Assembly: GCF_963678185.1 (NCBI RefSeq) | Contig: NZ_OY782757.1 | Location: forward strand, 558,001-622,000 | Reading direction: 5' to 3' | DNA length: 64,000 nucleotides | DNA from: an uncultured Tolumonas sp. | Lineage (GTDB): Bacteria > Pseudomonadota > Gammaproteobacteria > Enterobacterales > Aeromonadaceae | Shown: in pieces, positions 45,659 through 53,984 of the stretch | Layout: the number at the start of each line of letters is the position of its first letter | Numbering within the stretch: the first letter of the stretch is position 1 | Notes under the pieces: generated by a model | The model's database searches: none | What the model was told of the DNA's origin: nothing | The model's input: the letters and a program-made list of their open reading frames with translations, nothing else | Translations under genes and position numbers: made by a program

Positions 45659-46648
45659 ATGAAAATCGCATTATTCAGTGCCAAAGCTTACGATCGTGAT
45701 TATTTTGAGCAAGCCAACCAGCCATTTGATTATGCCATCGATTATTTTGATGTTCGTTTGGATGCCAAAACGTCGCGATTAGCTCATGGTTATCCGGTTG
45801 TTTGTGCATTTGTTAATGATGATCTTTCGCGTCCAGTATTAACTGATCTGGTTAACAACGGCACACGCCTATTAGCAATGCGCTGCGCGGGTTATAACAA
45901 TGTTGATTTAGTCGCAGCCAAAGAATTAGGTCTGACCGTTGTCCGGGTTCCTGCCTATTCACCAGAAGCGGTAGCCGAGCACAGTGTTGGCCTGATGATG
46001 ACGTTAAATCGTCGCATTCATAAAGCTTATCAACGCACCCGTGATGCCAATTTTGCACTCGATGGTTTGGTCGGTTTTAATATGTTTGGCAAGACTGCTG
46101 GTATTATTGGTACAGGTAAAATCGGTATCGCAACCTTAAGAATCTTAAAAGGTTTTGGCATGCGCTTGCTGGTTAACGACCCATTTCAGAATCAAGCTGC
46201 TATTGAATTGGGTGCAGAATATGTCGATCTGGATACTCTATTTCGTGAGTCAGATGTGATCAGTTTGCATTGCCCTCTGTTCCAGGAAAATTACCACCTG
46301 TTAAATTCCCAATCATTCGCCAAAATGAAAAAAGGTGTGATGATCATTAATACCAGTCGTGGTGCTTTGCTGAATTCTCAAGATGCAATCGAAGCATTAA
46401 AACAAGGTAAGATCGGCGCGCTTGGTTTAGATGTCTATGAGGAAGAAAGCGAACTCTTCTTTGAAGATAAATCAAATGAAGTGATCACTGATGATATCTT
46501 CCGCCGGCTTTCTGCCTGTCATAATGTGTTGTTCACTGGTCACCAGGCATTTTTGACGCGTGAAGCACTGCTTTCTATTGCCGGAACTACATTAAATAAC
46601 GCCAAAATCTTTGCCGCCAACGAAAAAAGTGGCAATGAAGTGGAGTAA
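45659..46648 (+). CDS. ldhA: Fermentative D-lactate dehydrogenase LdhA
   Basis: Cytosolic NADH-dependent reduction of pyruvate to D-lactate in fermentation. 329 residues from ATG 45659, exactly the length of E. coli LdhA; GGTGGAG lies 9 bases upstream. D-2-hydroxyacid dehydrogenase features: NAD loop GIIGTGKIGIATLRILKGFG, catalytic Arg in INTSRGALLN, Glu in DVYEEESELFF, and His in FTGHQAFLTREAL. Monocistronic with terminators on both sides. A short inverted repeat (GATGTA-N7-TACATC) lies about 15-35 bases before the start. Confidence 0.97.
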   Translation: MKIALFSAKAYDRDYFEQANQPFDYAIDYFDVRLDAKTSRLAHGYPVVCAFVNDDLSRPVLTDLVNNGTRLLAMRCAGYNNVDLVAAKELGLTVVRVPAYSPEAVAEHSVGLMMTLNRRIHKAYQRTRDANFALDGLVGFNMFGKTAGIIGTGKIGIATLRILKGFGMRLLVNDPFQNQAAIELGAEYVDLDTLFRESDVISLHCPLFQENYHLLNSQSFAKMKKGVMIINTSRGALLNSQDAIEALKQGKIGALGLDVYEEESELFFEDKSNEVITDDIFRRLSACHNVLFTGHQAFLTREALLSIAGTTLNNAKIFAANEKSGNEVE

Positions 46649-46674
46649 ATTTACAACATTTTAACATTTATATT

Positions 46675-46699
46675 GGGAAGCACATGCTTCCCTTTTTTT
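46675..46699 (+). terminator. Rho-independent terminator after ldhA
   Basis: GGGAAGC (46675-46681), ACAT loop, GCTTCCC (46686-46692), followed by seven T. Confidence 0.9.
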
Positions 46700-46864
46700 A
46701 CTTATATAAATCCATACATTTCCTGCATAAAAACTTCTTTGATCTGACTCGCAATTTAACTTGCGCACAGCTGATCAGCCCACTAGAATCGCGCGGATTT
46801 TTACATAAACCTAACGTTCATCAGGATGATGAACCCTTTAAGCGTTATTACTGGAGAACTTCTC

Positions 46865-47434
46865 GTGAGCGAAAAATTGGCTAATCCAGCACCATTGGGT
46901 CTGATGGGTTTTGGTATGACCACTGTGCTGCTGAACATCCATAATGCAGGCTTCTTCCCAATCAGCGCCATGATTCTGGCAATGGGTCTGGCATATGGCG
47001 GTATGGCGCAAGTGATTGCTGGTATTCTTGAATTCAAAAAAGGCAACACATTCGGTCTAACCGCTTTTACCTCTTACGGTTTCTTTTGGATCAGTCTGGT
47101 ATTCCTGATCCTGATGCCAAAATGGGGTTGGGCTGATGCAGCAAACGAAACATCTATGGGTTGTTACCTGCTGATGTGGGGTATCTTCACCCTGTTCATG
47201 TTCTTTGGCACACTGAAAGGCCCTAAAGCACTGCAGGTTGTGTTTGGTACTCTGGTTGTGCTGTTCTTCTTACTGGCAGCCAAAGACTTCACTGGTAACG
47301 CAGCATTAGGTACTTTCGCTGGTTTTGAAGGTATTTTCTGTGGCGCCTCTGCAATTTATCTGGCGATGGCTGAAGTGCTGAACGAAAAATTCGGTCGCAC
47401 CATTCTGCCAATCGGTGAAACGCAAGCTCACTAA
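46865..47434 (+). CDS. satP: Acetate/succinate uptake transporter SatP (YaaH)
   Basis: Six-span inner-membrane carboxylate:proton symporter. 189 residues from GTG 46865 (GGAG 8 bases upstream; E. coli SatP 188). The longer frame to 46826 lacks family support. Signature [22 protein letters not shown] is near the N-terminus, with [33 protein letters not shown] and [21 protein letters not shown]. It follows ldhA after a terminator, so has its own promoter in the 165-bp gap. Its position next to ldhA suits organic-acid exchange during fermentation (inference). Confidence 0.96.
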   Translation: MSEKLANPAPLGLMGFGMTTVLLNIHNAGFFPISAMILAMGLAYGGMAQVIAGILEFKKGNTFGLTAFTSYGFFWISLVFLILMPKWGWADAANETSMGCYLLMWGIFTLFMFFGTLKGPKALQVVFGTLVVLFFLLAAKDFTGNAALGTFAGFEGIFCGASAIYLAMAEVLNEKFGRTILPIGETQAH

Positions 47435-47455
47435 GCTTATCAAGCATCTAAATCA

Positions 47456-47479
47456 ACGCCGCATGATGCGGCGTTTTTT
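47456..47479 (+). terminator. Rho-independent terminator of satP
   Basis: ACGCCGCAT (47456-47464), one-base centre, ATGCGGCGT (47466-47474), followed by TTTTT. Confidence 0.88.
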
Positions 47480-47503
47480 ATGGTTCGCGTAAATATCACC
47501 CAC

Positions 47504-47535
47504 AAAAAAGCCGACTAAAATTAGTCGGCTTTTTA
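47504..47535 (-). terminator. Terminator of ndh (bidirectional)
   Basis: AAAAAGCCGACTAA (47505-47518), AA, TTAGTCGGCTTTTT (47521-47534): a perfect 14-bp palindrome with A/T ends, which gives a T run on both strands. It lies 15 bases beyond the ndh stop. Confidence 0.9.
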
Positions 47536-47549
47536 CTATCAGCAAGAAA

Positions 47550-48863
47550 TCAATGCAGTTTCAGGCGTGGACGCAAAATACGGTTTAACTGGCCAACCAG
47601 CATAATCAAACCAGTTTTCACATAACCATATAGAGCGACTTGGTGCATACGATATAAAGAGATATACATCATACGAGCAATGCGCCCTTCAATCATCATA
47701 GAACCGCGCATCAGGTTACCCATCAAACTGCCGACGGTTGAGAAGTTACTCAGCGATACCAATGAACCGTAATCCATGTACTGATACGCTTTTAATTCAC
47801 CGCCATTGATCTGTGCCAGAATATTTTTCATGGCCTGAGTTGCCATCTGGTGAGCCGATTGTGCGCGTGGCGGCACCAGTTTGCCATCTTCCATGGCACA
47901 GGCAGCACAGTCACCAATTGCATAAACATGATCGTCTATGGTGGTTTGCAGCGTGCCTTTCACGACCAATTGGTTTGCGCGGTTAGTTTCCAGTCCACCA
48001 ATTTCTTTCAGGAAATCAGGCGCTTTAACACCGGCAGCCCAAACCATCAAATCTGCTTCGATCAGCTCACCATCTTTAGTCATCAGACCTTTGTCGGTTG
48101 CTTCACTGACAAACGTTGCGGTACGGATATCCACACCCAATTCAGCCAGTTCATGGTGTGCCGCACCAGAAATACGCTCTGGCAGCGCAGGCAGAATACG
48201 TGGGCCAGCTTCAACCACAGTCACTTTTAGGCTGCGACGAGACAGATTTTTATATCCGTACGCCGTCAGCTCTTCAACCGCATTATACAGCTCAGCTGAA
48301 AGCTCAATACCTGTTGCGCCTGCCCCTACGATAGCAATTTTAATATTGCCGTCTTGCGGAATATCAGTATTGCTCGTAGTACGTGAACCAGCAAAACGCA
48401 GGAATTTATCCATCAAAATATTATGGAAACGGAATGCCTGATCAGCGCTATCGAGGAAAATACAATGGTCACGAACACCTGGTGTATTGAAATCGTTAGA
48501 AACTGAACCCAGTGCCATGACCAGGTAGTCATATTCGATTTCACGTTCACCTAATACTTCTTCGCCTTTTTCACCAAAAATTGGTGCCAATACGATACGT
48601 TTTTCCTGACGTTTAATATCAGTTAATGTGCCTAATTGGAATTCAAACGCATTGTGGCGGGCCTGAGATTGATAGCTTAATGCATCAACACCTGCATCCA
48701 GTGAGCCAGCTGCAACTTCATGCAGCAACGGTTTCCATAAATGGGTACGGTTACGATCAACCAAAGTGATCTGAGCCTTACCTTTTTTACCCAATTTACG
48801 TCCCAGACGTGTGGCCAATTCGAGACCACCTGCACCACCACCAACAATGACAATTTTGGTCAT
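47550..48863 (-). CDS. ndh: NADH dehydrogenase type II (Ndh)
   Basis: Single-subunit, non-pumping NADH:quinone oxidoreductase on the inner face of the membrane. 437 residues (E. coli 434). It has two dinucleotide folds: [19 protein letters not shown] at residues 5-20, and [19 protein letters not shown] at about 180. Also visible are [14 protein letters not shown] (quinone side), [12 protein letters not shown] and [28 protein letters not shown]. The C-terminal amphipathic and basic region ([27 protein letters not shown]) is the membrane anchor. Neighbours ycfP and nagZ follow the E. coli order. Confidence 0.97.
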   Translation of the reverse strand: MTKIVIVGGGAGGLELATRLGRKLGKKGKAQITLVDRNRTHLWKPLLHEVAAGSLDAGVDALSYQSQARHNAFEFQLGTLTDIKRQEKRIVLAPIFGEKGEEVLGEREIEYDYLVMALGSVSNDFNTPGVRDHCIFLDSADQAFRFHNILMDKFLRFAGSRTTSNTDIPQDGNIKIAIVGAGATGIELSAELYNAVEELTAYGYKNLSRRSLKVTVVEAGPRILPALPERISGAAHHELAELGVDIRTATFVSEATDKGLMTKDGELIEADLMVWAAGVKAPDFLKEIGGLETNRANQLVVKGTLQTTIDDHVYAIGDCAACAMEDGKLVPPRAQSAHQMATQAMKNILAQINGGELKAYQYMDYGSLVSLSNFSTVGSLMGNLMRGSMMIEGRIARMMYISLYRMHQVALYGYVKTGLIMLVGQLNRILRPRLKLH

Positions 48864-48929
48864 ACCAGAAGCACCTTTTTTATTACATATGTTAAGGAAT
48901 AGTTACGCTTCCTCAAAAATCATCTGACA

Positions 48930-49472
48930 TCATCCAGCATTTTTGAATGCTTTTATAAGTTGTAGATGTGACGACAGATCCTTGAACTTATGGGATTGTT
49001 GCTCATCCCATACAATGTCGTAATATTCTTTCAGCTCACTTGCTGTGCGGCTATTATCCATGACTTCATCATTAACAGAAAGGATACAAATGCACTTTCT
49101 TGCATTTTTTTTACGAAATTCAGTTACACATTTAGAAGCAATATCAATATATTCTTCCGGGCGAGTGATCTTTCCCTGCATGGTTTCTTCAGGGAAAAGG
49201 TTCGGGTTAAACATGACTTGACGGATGCCGCAGAGATAACCAATGCGTTCACTCCAATACCCCCCCAAACCCACACCACAGATCAACGGCGCAGGATCAT
49301 CGGATGTTGTGATTTGACGATGAACCTCCTTCAACAAATGGCTCATATCCTGACGAGGATAAACCGTACTGTAGCTAACCATACGTACATCCGGGTCAAT
49401 AAACTGTAATTGCAATACTTTTTCATAGTTGCCAGGGCTGGTCGCATCAAAGCCGTGCAGATAAATAATCAT
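48930..49472 (-). CDS. ycfP: YcfP, alpha/beta-fold esterase-like protein (UPF0227)
   Basis: 180 residues, the same length as E. coli YcfP and co-linear: [68 protein letters not shown], and [18 protein letters not shown]. The GxGxGG element replaces the usual GxSxG nucleophile elbow (GVGLGG), so ordinary serine-esterase activity is doubtful. Function unknown. It lies between nagZ (upstream) and ndh (downstream), all leftward. Confidence 0.95.
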   Translation of the reverse strand: MIIYLHGFDATSPGNYEKVLQLQFIDPDVRMVSYSTVYPRQDMSHLLKEVHRQITTSDDPAPLICGVGLGGYWSERIGYLCGIRQVMFNPNLFPEETMQGKITRPEEYIDIASKCVTEFRKKNARKCICILSVNDEVMDNSRTASELKEYYDIVWDEQQSHKFKDLSSHLQLIKAFKNAG

Positions 49473-49511
49473 GTTGGTTCCCTCTCAATCAACAACCTTG
49501 TCAGGAATTCA

Positions 49512-49534
49512 CCATAGCAGGTCTCCTGCTATGG
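49512..49534 (-). terminator. Hairpin between nagZ and ycfP
   Basis: Perfect 10-bp stem, CCATAGCAGG (49512-49521) with CCTGCTATGG (49525-49534), and a 3-base loop, 48 bases after the nagZ stop. It has no T run; it may be an mRNA processing or pause element. Confidence 0.5.
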
Positions 49535-49581
49535 GGTCAGTTCAAAGCCCCGAAAGGCTGCTTAAGATCAAAAATATGGTA

Positions 49582-50586
49582 TTAATTAACATACTCTTCG
49601 ACAAAGCAACGAACTCTGTTTTGCGTGGTTTGCCAGCGAGATGAAGAGATGAGCCGAGACCAATCGCCTTGGTTTTTACTTAGTAATGATTCTGCACTGC
49701 TAGAAGGCGGATTTTTTAGCCCATCAAGAATAGCGATGGCTCCATCACGGTTATTGCAAGCCAATAACATGTCGCAACCAGCATCCAAAGCGGCTTGGGC
49801 TCGTTCTGGATATCCGCCAGCGACAGCTGCGCCTTCCATCGTCAGATCATCGCTGAATATGACCCCGTTGAAGCCAAGTTTCTTGCGCAATATTTCCTGC
49901 AGCCAAAAGCGGGAAAAACCAGCTGGATGATCATCAATCTCGGTATAGATCACATGGGCTGGCATGAGTGCATCTAATTTTCCCGTCGGAATTAACTGTT
50001 TAAATGGCACCAGATCAGTTGCATCTATTTCCTCCCAGGAACGATTGTCTCGCGGGCTTTCGATATGAGAATCGGCTCTGACGCTACCATGACCAGGGAA
50101 ATGTTTACCGGTTGCCTTCATTCCAGCCTGGTGCATGCCATCAATAAATGCAGACGCCAGATCAATCACTTGGTGAGGATCGCTGCTGAAGCTTCGGTTA
50201 CCAATCACATTACTGCCACGTTCTAAATCCAGCACTGGGGCAAAACTTAAATCGATATCATGAGCCAGTAGTTCAGCCGCCATTAACCAACCACAGTCTG
50301 TTGCCAAACTTGCGGCCTGATTGCCGGCATTATGCAGAAGCCCCATTGGTGGAATACGGGAAAAGCCATCTCGAAAACGCTGAACCCGACCACCTTCATG
50401 GTCAACGGCTATCAGTAATGGTTTTGCAGCCGCTTGGCGAATTGCAGCGACCAAAGCAGATAATTGTGCCCGATCATGATAATTGCGGGTAAATAAGATC
50501 AAACCACCCACGGTAGGGTGCGCCAGCATTTCACGTTCTTCAGCGTCCAGTTCACAGCCCTGAACATCTAACATCAAAGGACCCAT
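49582..50586 (-). CDS. nagZ: Beta-N-acetylhexosaminidase NagZ
   Basis: Cytosolic family-3 glycoside hydrolase removing N-acetylglucosamine from muropeptides in cell-wall recycling; its product can induce AmpC-type beta-lactamases. 334 residues (E. coli 341). Motifs: LMLDVQGCELDAEE at the start, LIAVDHEGGRVQRFRDGF, FAPVLDLERGSNVIGNRSF, the GH3 signature ATGKHFPGHGSVRADSHIESP (acid-base His), and the nucleophile Asp in VIFSDDLTMEGA. The start region MGPLMLDV directly aligns with the family. Confidence 0.97.
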   Translation of the reverse strand: MGPLMLDVQGCELDAEEREMLAHPTVGGLILFTRNYHDRAQLSALVAAIRQAAAKPLLIAVDHEGGRVQRFRDGFSRIPPMGLLHNAGNQAASLATDCGWLMAAELLAHDIDLSFAPVLDLERGSNVIGNRSFSSDPHQVIDLASAFIDGMHQAGMKATGKHFPGHGSVRADSHIESPRDNRSWEEIDATDLVPFKQLIPTGKLDALMPAHVIYTEIDDHPAGFSRFWLQEILRKKLGFNGVIFSDDLTMEGAAVAGGYPERAQAALDAGCDMLLACNNRDGAIAILDGLKNPPSSSAESLLSKNQGDWSRLISSSRWQTTQNRVRCFVEEYVN

Positions 50587-50754
50587 TAAGTTGTCGCCTA
50601 TGATTAAAGGAATGATTTCTTAACTACTATTCTATATATAGGCAGGCAGGAAGTGTTACCATTTGTGCATATCAGGATTATTTACATCCGATTATGTTTT
50701 CTTTAATTTGCATCTGCGTAATGTGTATCGATATTTATACAAGGAGAGTAAGCC

Positions 50755-51918
50755 ATGGCTACACTGGATGAGATCCGCCATTCCATTAACGAGATTGACA
50801 CCCAGTTGCTCGCTCTTTTTGCCAAACGTCGTGCAATCAGTATTGAAGTAGCTAAGAACAAATTATTTAGCCAACGTCCGATCCGAGATCAACGGCGCGA
50901 ACAAGAGCTACTGGCATATCTGACTCAGGTTGGCCACCCAATGGGGCTTTCTGCCCATTTTATTCAGCAAGTATTCCAATTAATTATCGAAGATTCTGTA
51001 TTAATTCAGCAGGATTTTGTGCAACAACAGAAAAACCCTGAACACACAGATGCAGGGAATAGCGTTGCTTATTTAGGACCATTAGGATCATATTCCAGCC
51101 TTGCTGCCCGTAAATTCCTTGGTCGTCAGTTATCTGATATTCGTGAAATAAGTTGCAGCAGCTTTAATCAGGTTTTTAATGAAGTAGAAAGTGGCGCTTG
51201 TCAGTATGGGGTATTACCGATCGAGAATATGACATCCGGTTCTATCAATGAAGTTTATGATTTGATGCAACAGACCAGCCTCTCGATTGTTGCTGAACTA
51301 ACCTACCCTATTGATCATTGCTTGCTGACAGCCGTGGATACCACTATAAACGACATTGAAGTTATCTATGGGCACCCGCAACCCATCATGCAATCATCGC
51401 ATTATCTTGATAGCAACCCACACATTCGCAAAGTGTTTTGCGATTCATCATCAGCAGCCATGTTGAAGGTCAAAGAACTTGCTTCACCGAATGCAGCGGC
51501 TATTGGCAGTGCTGAAGGTGGTGATATCTACGGTTTAATTAAAATTGCCAGCGGATTAGCTAATCAGCCGGATAACTGCACTCGCTTTCTGATTGTTGCT
51601 CGTGAGCCAATTAAAGTCTCGCCACTGGTGCCGGCCAAAACAACCTTCATTATGTCAACGACACAAAAAATCGGTTCACTGGTAGAAGCATTATTAGTAT
51701 TGCGCAACCACAACATCAACATGACTAAATTGGAATCCCGCCCAATTCCCGGTAACCCTTGGGAAGAAATGTTTTACGTTGATGTCGCCGCTAATCTGGA
51801 AAGTGATGAAATGCAGGCTGCGATTCAGGATCTGCAATCATCAACCCGCTATGTGAAGATATTAGGTTGTTATCCGAGTGAAGATGTTCATCCGGTCAGC
51901 AGTCCTACAGCAGAATAA
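50755..51918 (+). CDS. pheA: Bifunctional chorismate mutase/prephenate dehydratase PheA
   Basis: Makes phenylpyruvate from chorismate in phenylalanine synthesis. 387 residues (E. coli 386). Three domains: AroQ chorismate mutase (1-90, LDEIRHSINEIDTQLLALFAKRR), prephenate dehydratase (about 105-280, with VAYLGPLGSYSSLAARKFLG, IENMTSGSINEVYDL and DNCTRFLIVAR), and an ACT regulatory domain (about 297-375) containing the Phe-binding ESRPIPGNPWEEMFYVDV. AAGGAGAG precedes the ATG. I looked for a Phe-rich leader peptide upstream and saw none. A terminator follows at once. Product of the pathway is fed to TyrB. Confidence 0.98.
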   Translation: MATLDEIRHSINEIDTQLLALFAKRRAISIEVAKNKLFSQRPIRDQRREQELLAYLTQVGHPMGLSAHFIQQVFQLIIEDSVLIQQDFVQQQKNPEHTDAGNSVAYLGPLGSYSSLAARKFLGRQLSDIREISCSSFNQVFNEVESGACQYGVLPIENMTSGSINEVYDLMQQTSLSIVAELTYPIDHCLLTAVDTTINDIEVIYGHPQPIMQSSHYLDSNPHIRKVFCDSSSAAMLKVKELASPNAAAIGSAEGGDIYGLIKIASGLANQPDNCTRFLIVAREPIKVSPLVPAKTTFIMSTTQKIGSLVEALLVLRNHNINMTKLESRPIPGNPWEEMFYVDVAANLESDEMQAAIQDLQSSTRYVKILGCYPSEDVHPVSSPTAE

Positions 51919-51920
51919 AA

Positions 51921-51944
51921 AAAGCCCCGAAAGGGGCTTTTTTT
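51921..51944. terminator. Bidirectional terminator between pheA and zapC
   Basis: AAAGCCCC (51921-51928), GAAA, GGGGCTTT (51933-51940), flanked by A and T runs. It shares the same core as the yciT/dcd terminator. Confidence 0.9.
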
Positions 51945-51961
51945 ATATTAGCATTTATGGC

Positions 51962-52501
51962 TTAAGCCATTTTAGCCAAATATTTTGTTGCTGCCTGATA
52001 AGGTAACAGCTTGGTATTCATCAATTTGCATATTGCAGATTGTTTTAATGACTTCTCTGTATCTAACTGAATAGACTGGCTGATCACAATACACAGTGAT
52101 GCAGTGCTGCCCGGTGATATAACCATCACATCGCCGTACATGCATTCTGTCACAACCGAAAATACTTCGCCCAGTTCTGGCGTATCAGACAGCATACCAA
52201 CATCTTGATAAAACCAACTTTGGCTGACTAATGGCCGAGCATATTTAATAGCGGCAATAGCGTTCAGAACGATCTGAACACGTTCAGGATCAGTAAACGG
52301 AAACTCGCCAAGGCATTCAAGGAAATGAAAATAATGCGAGGAGTCATCAACAGAGAATGACTCTGTAAATGCTGATTTTTTTTCTAGCTGCTTCGCAGGT
52401 ATGGCTGCAGTGAACTGCATGTCATCCGTTAAATCCAGAAGAATATTTTGGCGCTGTTCATCAAATATCCAGCGCCAATTTTCATCAGGGACTAATATCA
52501 T
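51962..52501 (-). CDS. zapC: Cell division protein ZapC
   Basis: Cytosolic FtsZ-ring stabiliser that promotes bundling of FtsZ protofilaments. 179 residues from ATG 52501 (E. coli 180). This start makes MILVPDENWRWIFDEQRQNILLDL align with the E. coli N-terminus, whereas the frame extended to 52558 would begin at a TTG without family support. Other matches are moderate: FSVDDSSHYFHFLE, IVLNAIAAIKYARPLVSQSWF and a C-terminal KLMNTKLLPY. It lies downstream of pyrD on the same strand, the enterobacterial order, which supports the call. Confidence 0.9.
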   Translation of the reverse strand: MILVPDENWRWIFDEQRQNILLDLTDDMQFTAAIPAKQLEKKSAFTESFSVDDSSHYFHFLECLGEFPFTDPERVQIVLNAIAAIKYARPLVSQSWFYQDVGMLSDTPELGEVFSVVTECMYGDVMVISPGSTASLCIVISQSIQLDTEKSLKQSAICKLMNTKLLPYQAATKYLAKMA

Positions 52502-52584
52502 CCGTTTGCTCTCTATCCCGTTTTCCGATGTTATAAAACAATCTAGGATATTTTTCAAACGGACATTGCAAAAATATGCAAATA

Positions 52585-53601
52585 TCAGATGTTATTGACG
52601 ATATTTTTTACTAAATCTGGGCCGTTATAAATAAAGCCAGAATAAATCTGAACTAATTCAGCACCAGCCTGTATTTTTTCTCTCGCCGCCATTGCCGAAT
52701 CAATACCGCCAACGCCAATAATCGGAATTTGCCCTTGCAGATATTGATGTAACGATCGAATAATTTCTGTACTCTTATTTTGTAATGGTCGGCCACTTAA
52801 ACCACCAGTTTCAGCCGCATGCGGCATGTCGTGGATCATCTCCCTATCCAGAGTGGTATTAGTCGCAATGACACCATCAATCTTATGGCGTAAAAGAGCT
52901 TCTGCTACTTGTTTTAATTCATCTGGCGATAAATCCGGCGCAATTTTTACTGCTAAAGGAACATATTTCTTATGTTTCTCAGCCAGTTCTTTTTGGCGCT
53001 CTTTTAGGCTATTTAATAAATCATCAAATGCCTCGCCATATTGTAATTGGCGCAAATTCGGTGTGTTAGGTGATGAAATATTCACCGCAATATATCCAGC
53101 ATAGTCATATACCTTATCCATACAAATCAGGTAATCGTCTTTGCCATTTTCTATTGGTGTATCTTTATTCTTACCAATGTTAATGCCTAAGATCCCTTTG
53201 TAATGGCTCTTTTTGACATTTTCGATCAGATTATCCACGCCTTTATTGTTGAACCCCATGCGATTAATAATACCCTGAGCAGGGATTACACGGAAAATAC
53301 GCGGTTTGTCGTTGCCTGGTTGAGGACGAGGCGTTACGGTACCAACCTCGATAAAACCAAAACCCATCGCACCAAAGGCATCGATCGCATCGCCATCTTT
53401 GTCCAAGCCAGCAGCCAGCCCGACAGGGTTATCGAACTTCAACCCCATAACTTCAATTGGACGAGAAGGGAGTTTATTACGGAAAAACACCTCAAACGGA
53501 GTCCCTCCCATCCATGCCAACTGATGAATAGTTAATTCATGAACAACTTCAGGATCAAGTTTAAACAGGAAATGACGGACTAACGGGTAATAAAACATCA
53601 A
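52585..53601 (-). CDS. pyrD: Dihydroorotate dehydrogenase (quinone), class 2
   Basis: Membrane-associated FMN enzyme oxidising dihydroorotate to orotate with quinone in pyrimidine synthesis. 338 residues (E. coli 336). An N-terminal amphipathic part, [24 protein letters not shown], contacts the quinone. FMN and substrate motifs: [49 protein letters not shown], catalytic Ser in [30 protein letters not shown] and [24 protein letters not shown] precedes the ATG. First of pyrD-zapC. Confidence 0.98.
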   Translation of the reverse strand: MMFYYPLVRHFLFKLDPEVVHELTIHQLAWMGGTPFEVFFRNKLPSRPIEVMGLKFDNPVGLAAGLDKDGDAIDAFGAMGFGFIEVGTVTPRPQPGNDKPRIFRVIPAQGIINRMGFNNKGVDNLIENVKKSHYKGILGINIGKNKDTPIENGKDDYLICMDKVYDYAGYIAVNISSPNTPNLRQLQYGEAFDDLLNSLKERQKELAEKHKKYVPLAVKIAPDLSPDELKQVAEALLRHKIDGVIATNTTLDREMIHDMPHAAETGGLSGRPLQNKSTEIIRSLHQYLQGQIPIIGVGGIDSAMAAREKIQAGAELVQIYSGFIYNGPDLVKNIVNNI

Positions 53602-53726
53602 GGTCCTCTCTCGAATGCGGTGGAGTTCAGCTTATGTACTTCTCGCCAGCATTTTAGCCCGAAATACACTTTCTTGCATCTTTATGCAATTTGTGAGAAG
53701 GATGTTAAAAATTAAGTAATCGATTT

Positions 53727-53945
53727 TTAACTGATACGTTCTATTCTGGCGATCTTATTTGAAGCATCGATCGTTACCCGAAACCGTCCTTGTATCCCAA
53801 TTTGAGATACAAATGGTTTCAAATGATGAAAAGGAAATTGTAGACGTTGCCCCTGCTCAGTAACTACAGAAACCGCATCTACTCTCCCCTCATAAAACTT
53901 CAATACATCAGTTGATGATATTGCTAAACGGAATATATACATCAT
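53727..53945 (-). CDS. DUF2835 family protein
   Basis: 72 residues fitting the small DUF2835 family: YIFRLAISSTDVLKFYEGRVDAVSVVTEQG, then LQFPFHHLKPFVSQIGIQGRFRVTID, with the usual C-terminal ...RIERI. The fold looks beta-rich and cytosolic; function unknown. It follows pepN by 39 bases on the same strand, with a 9-bp hairpin in the gap, and such a pepN neighbourhood is seen in vibrios and aeromonads. The start may be the first or second ATG of ATGATG. Confidence 0.85.
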   Translation of the reverse strand: MMYIFRLAISSTDVLKFYEGRVDAVSVVTEQGQRLQFPFHHLKPFVSQIGIQGRFRVTIDASNKIARIERIS

Positions 53946-53953
53946 GAGTTAAT

Positions 53954-53975
53954 CAGGCGTGATTACTCACGCCTG
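53954..53975 (-). terminator. Hairpin between pepN and DUF2835 gene
   Basis: CAGGCGTGA (53954-53962) and TCACGCCTG (53967-53975) form a perfect 9-bp stem with a 4-base loop just after the pepN stop. There is no T run, so it is likely only partly effective. Confidence 0.55.
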
Positions 53976-53984
53976 TTATTAATG

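Noticed and set aside
50600-50754. Phenylalanine leader peptide/attenuator before pheA
   Set aside because: The short frame upstream has no run of Phe codons, and no terminator hairpin with T run was found.
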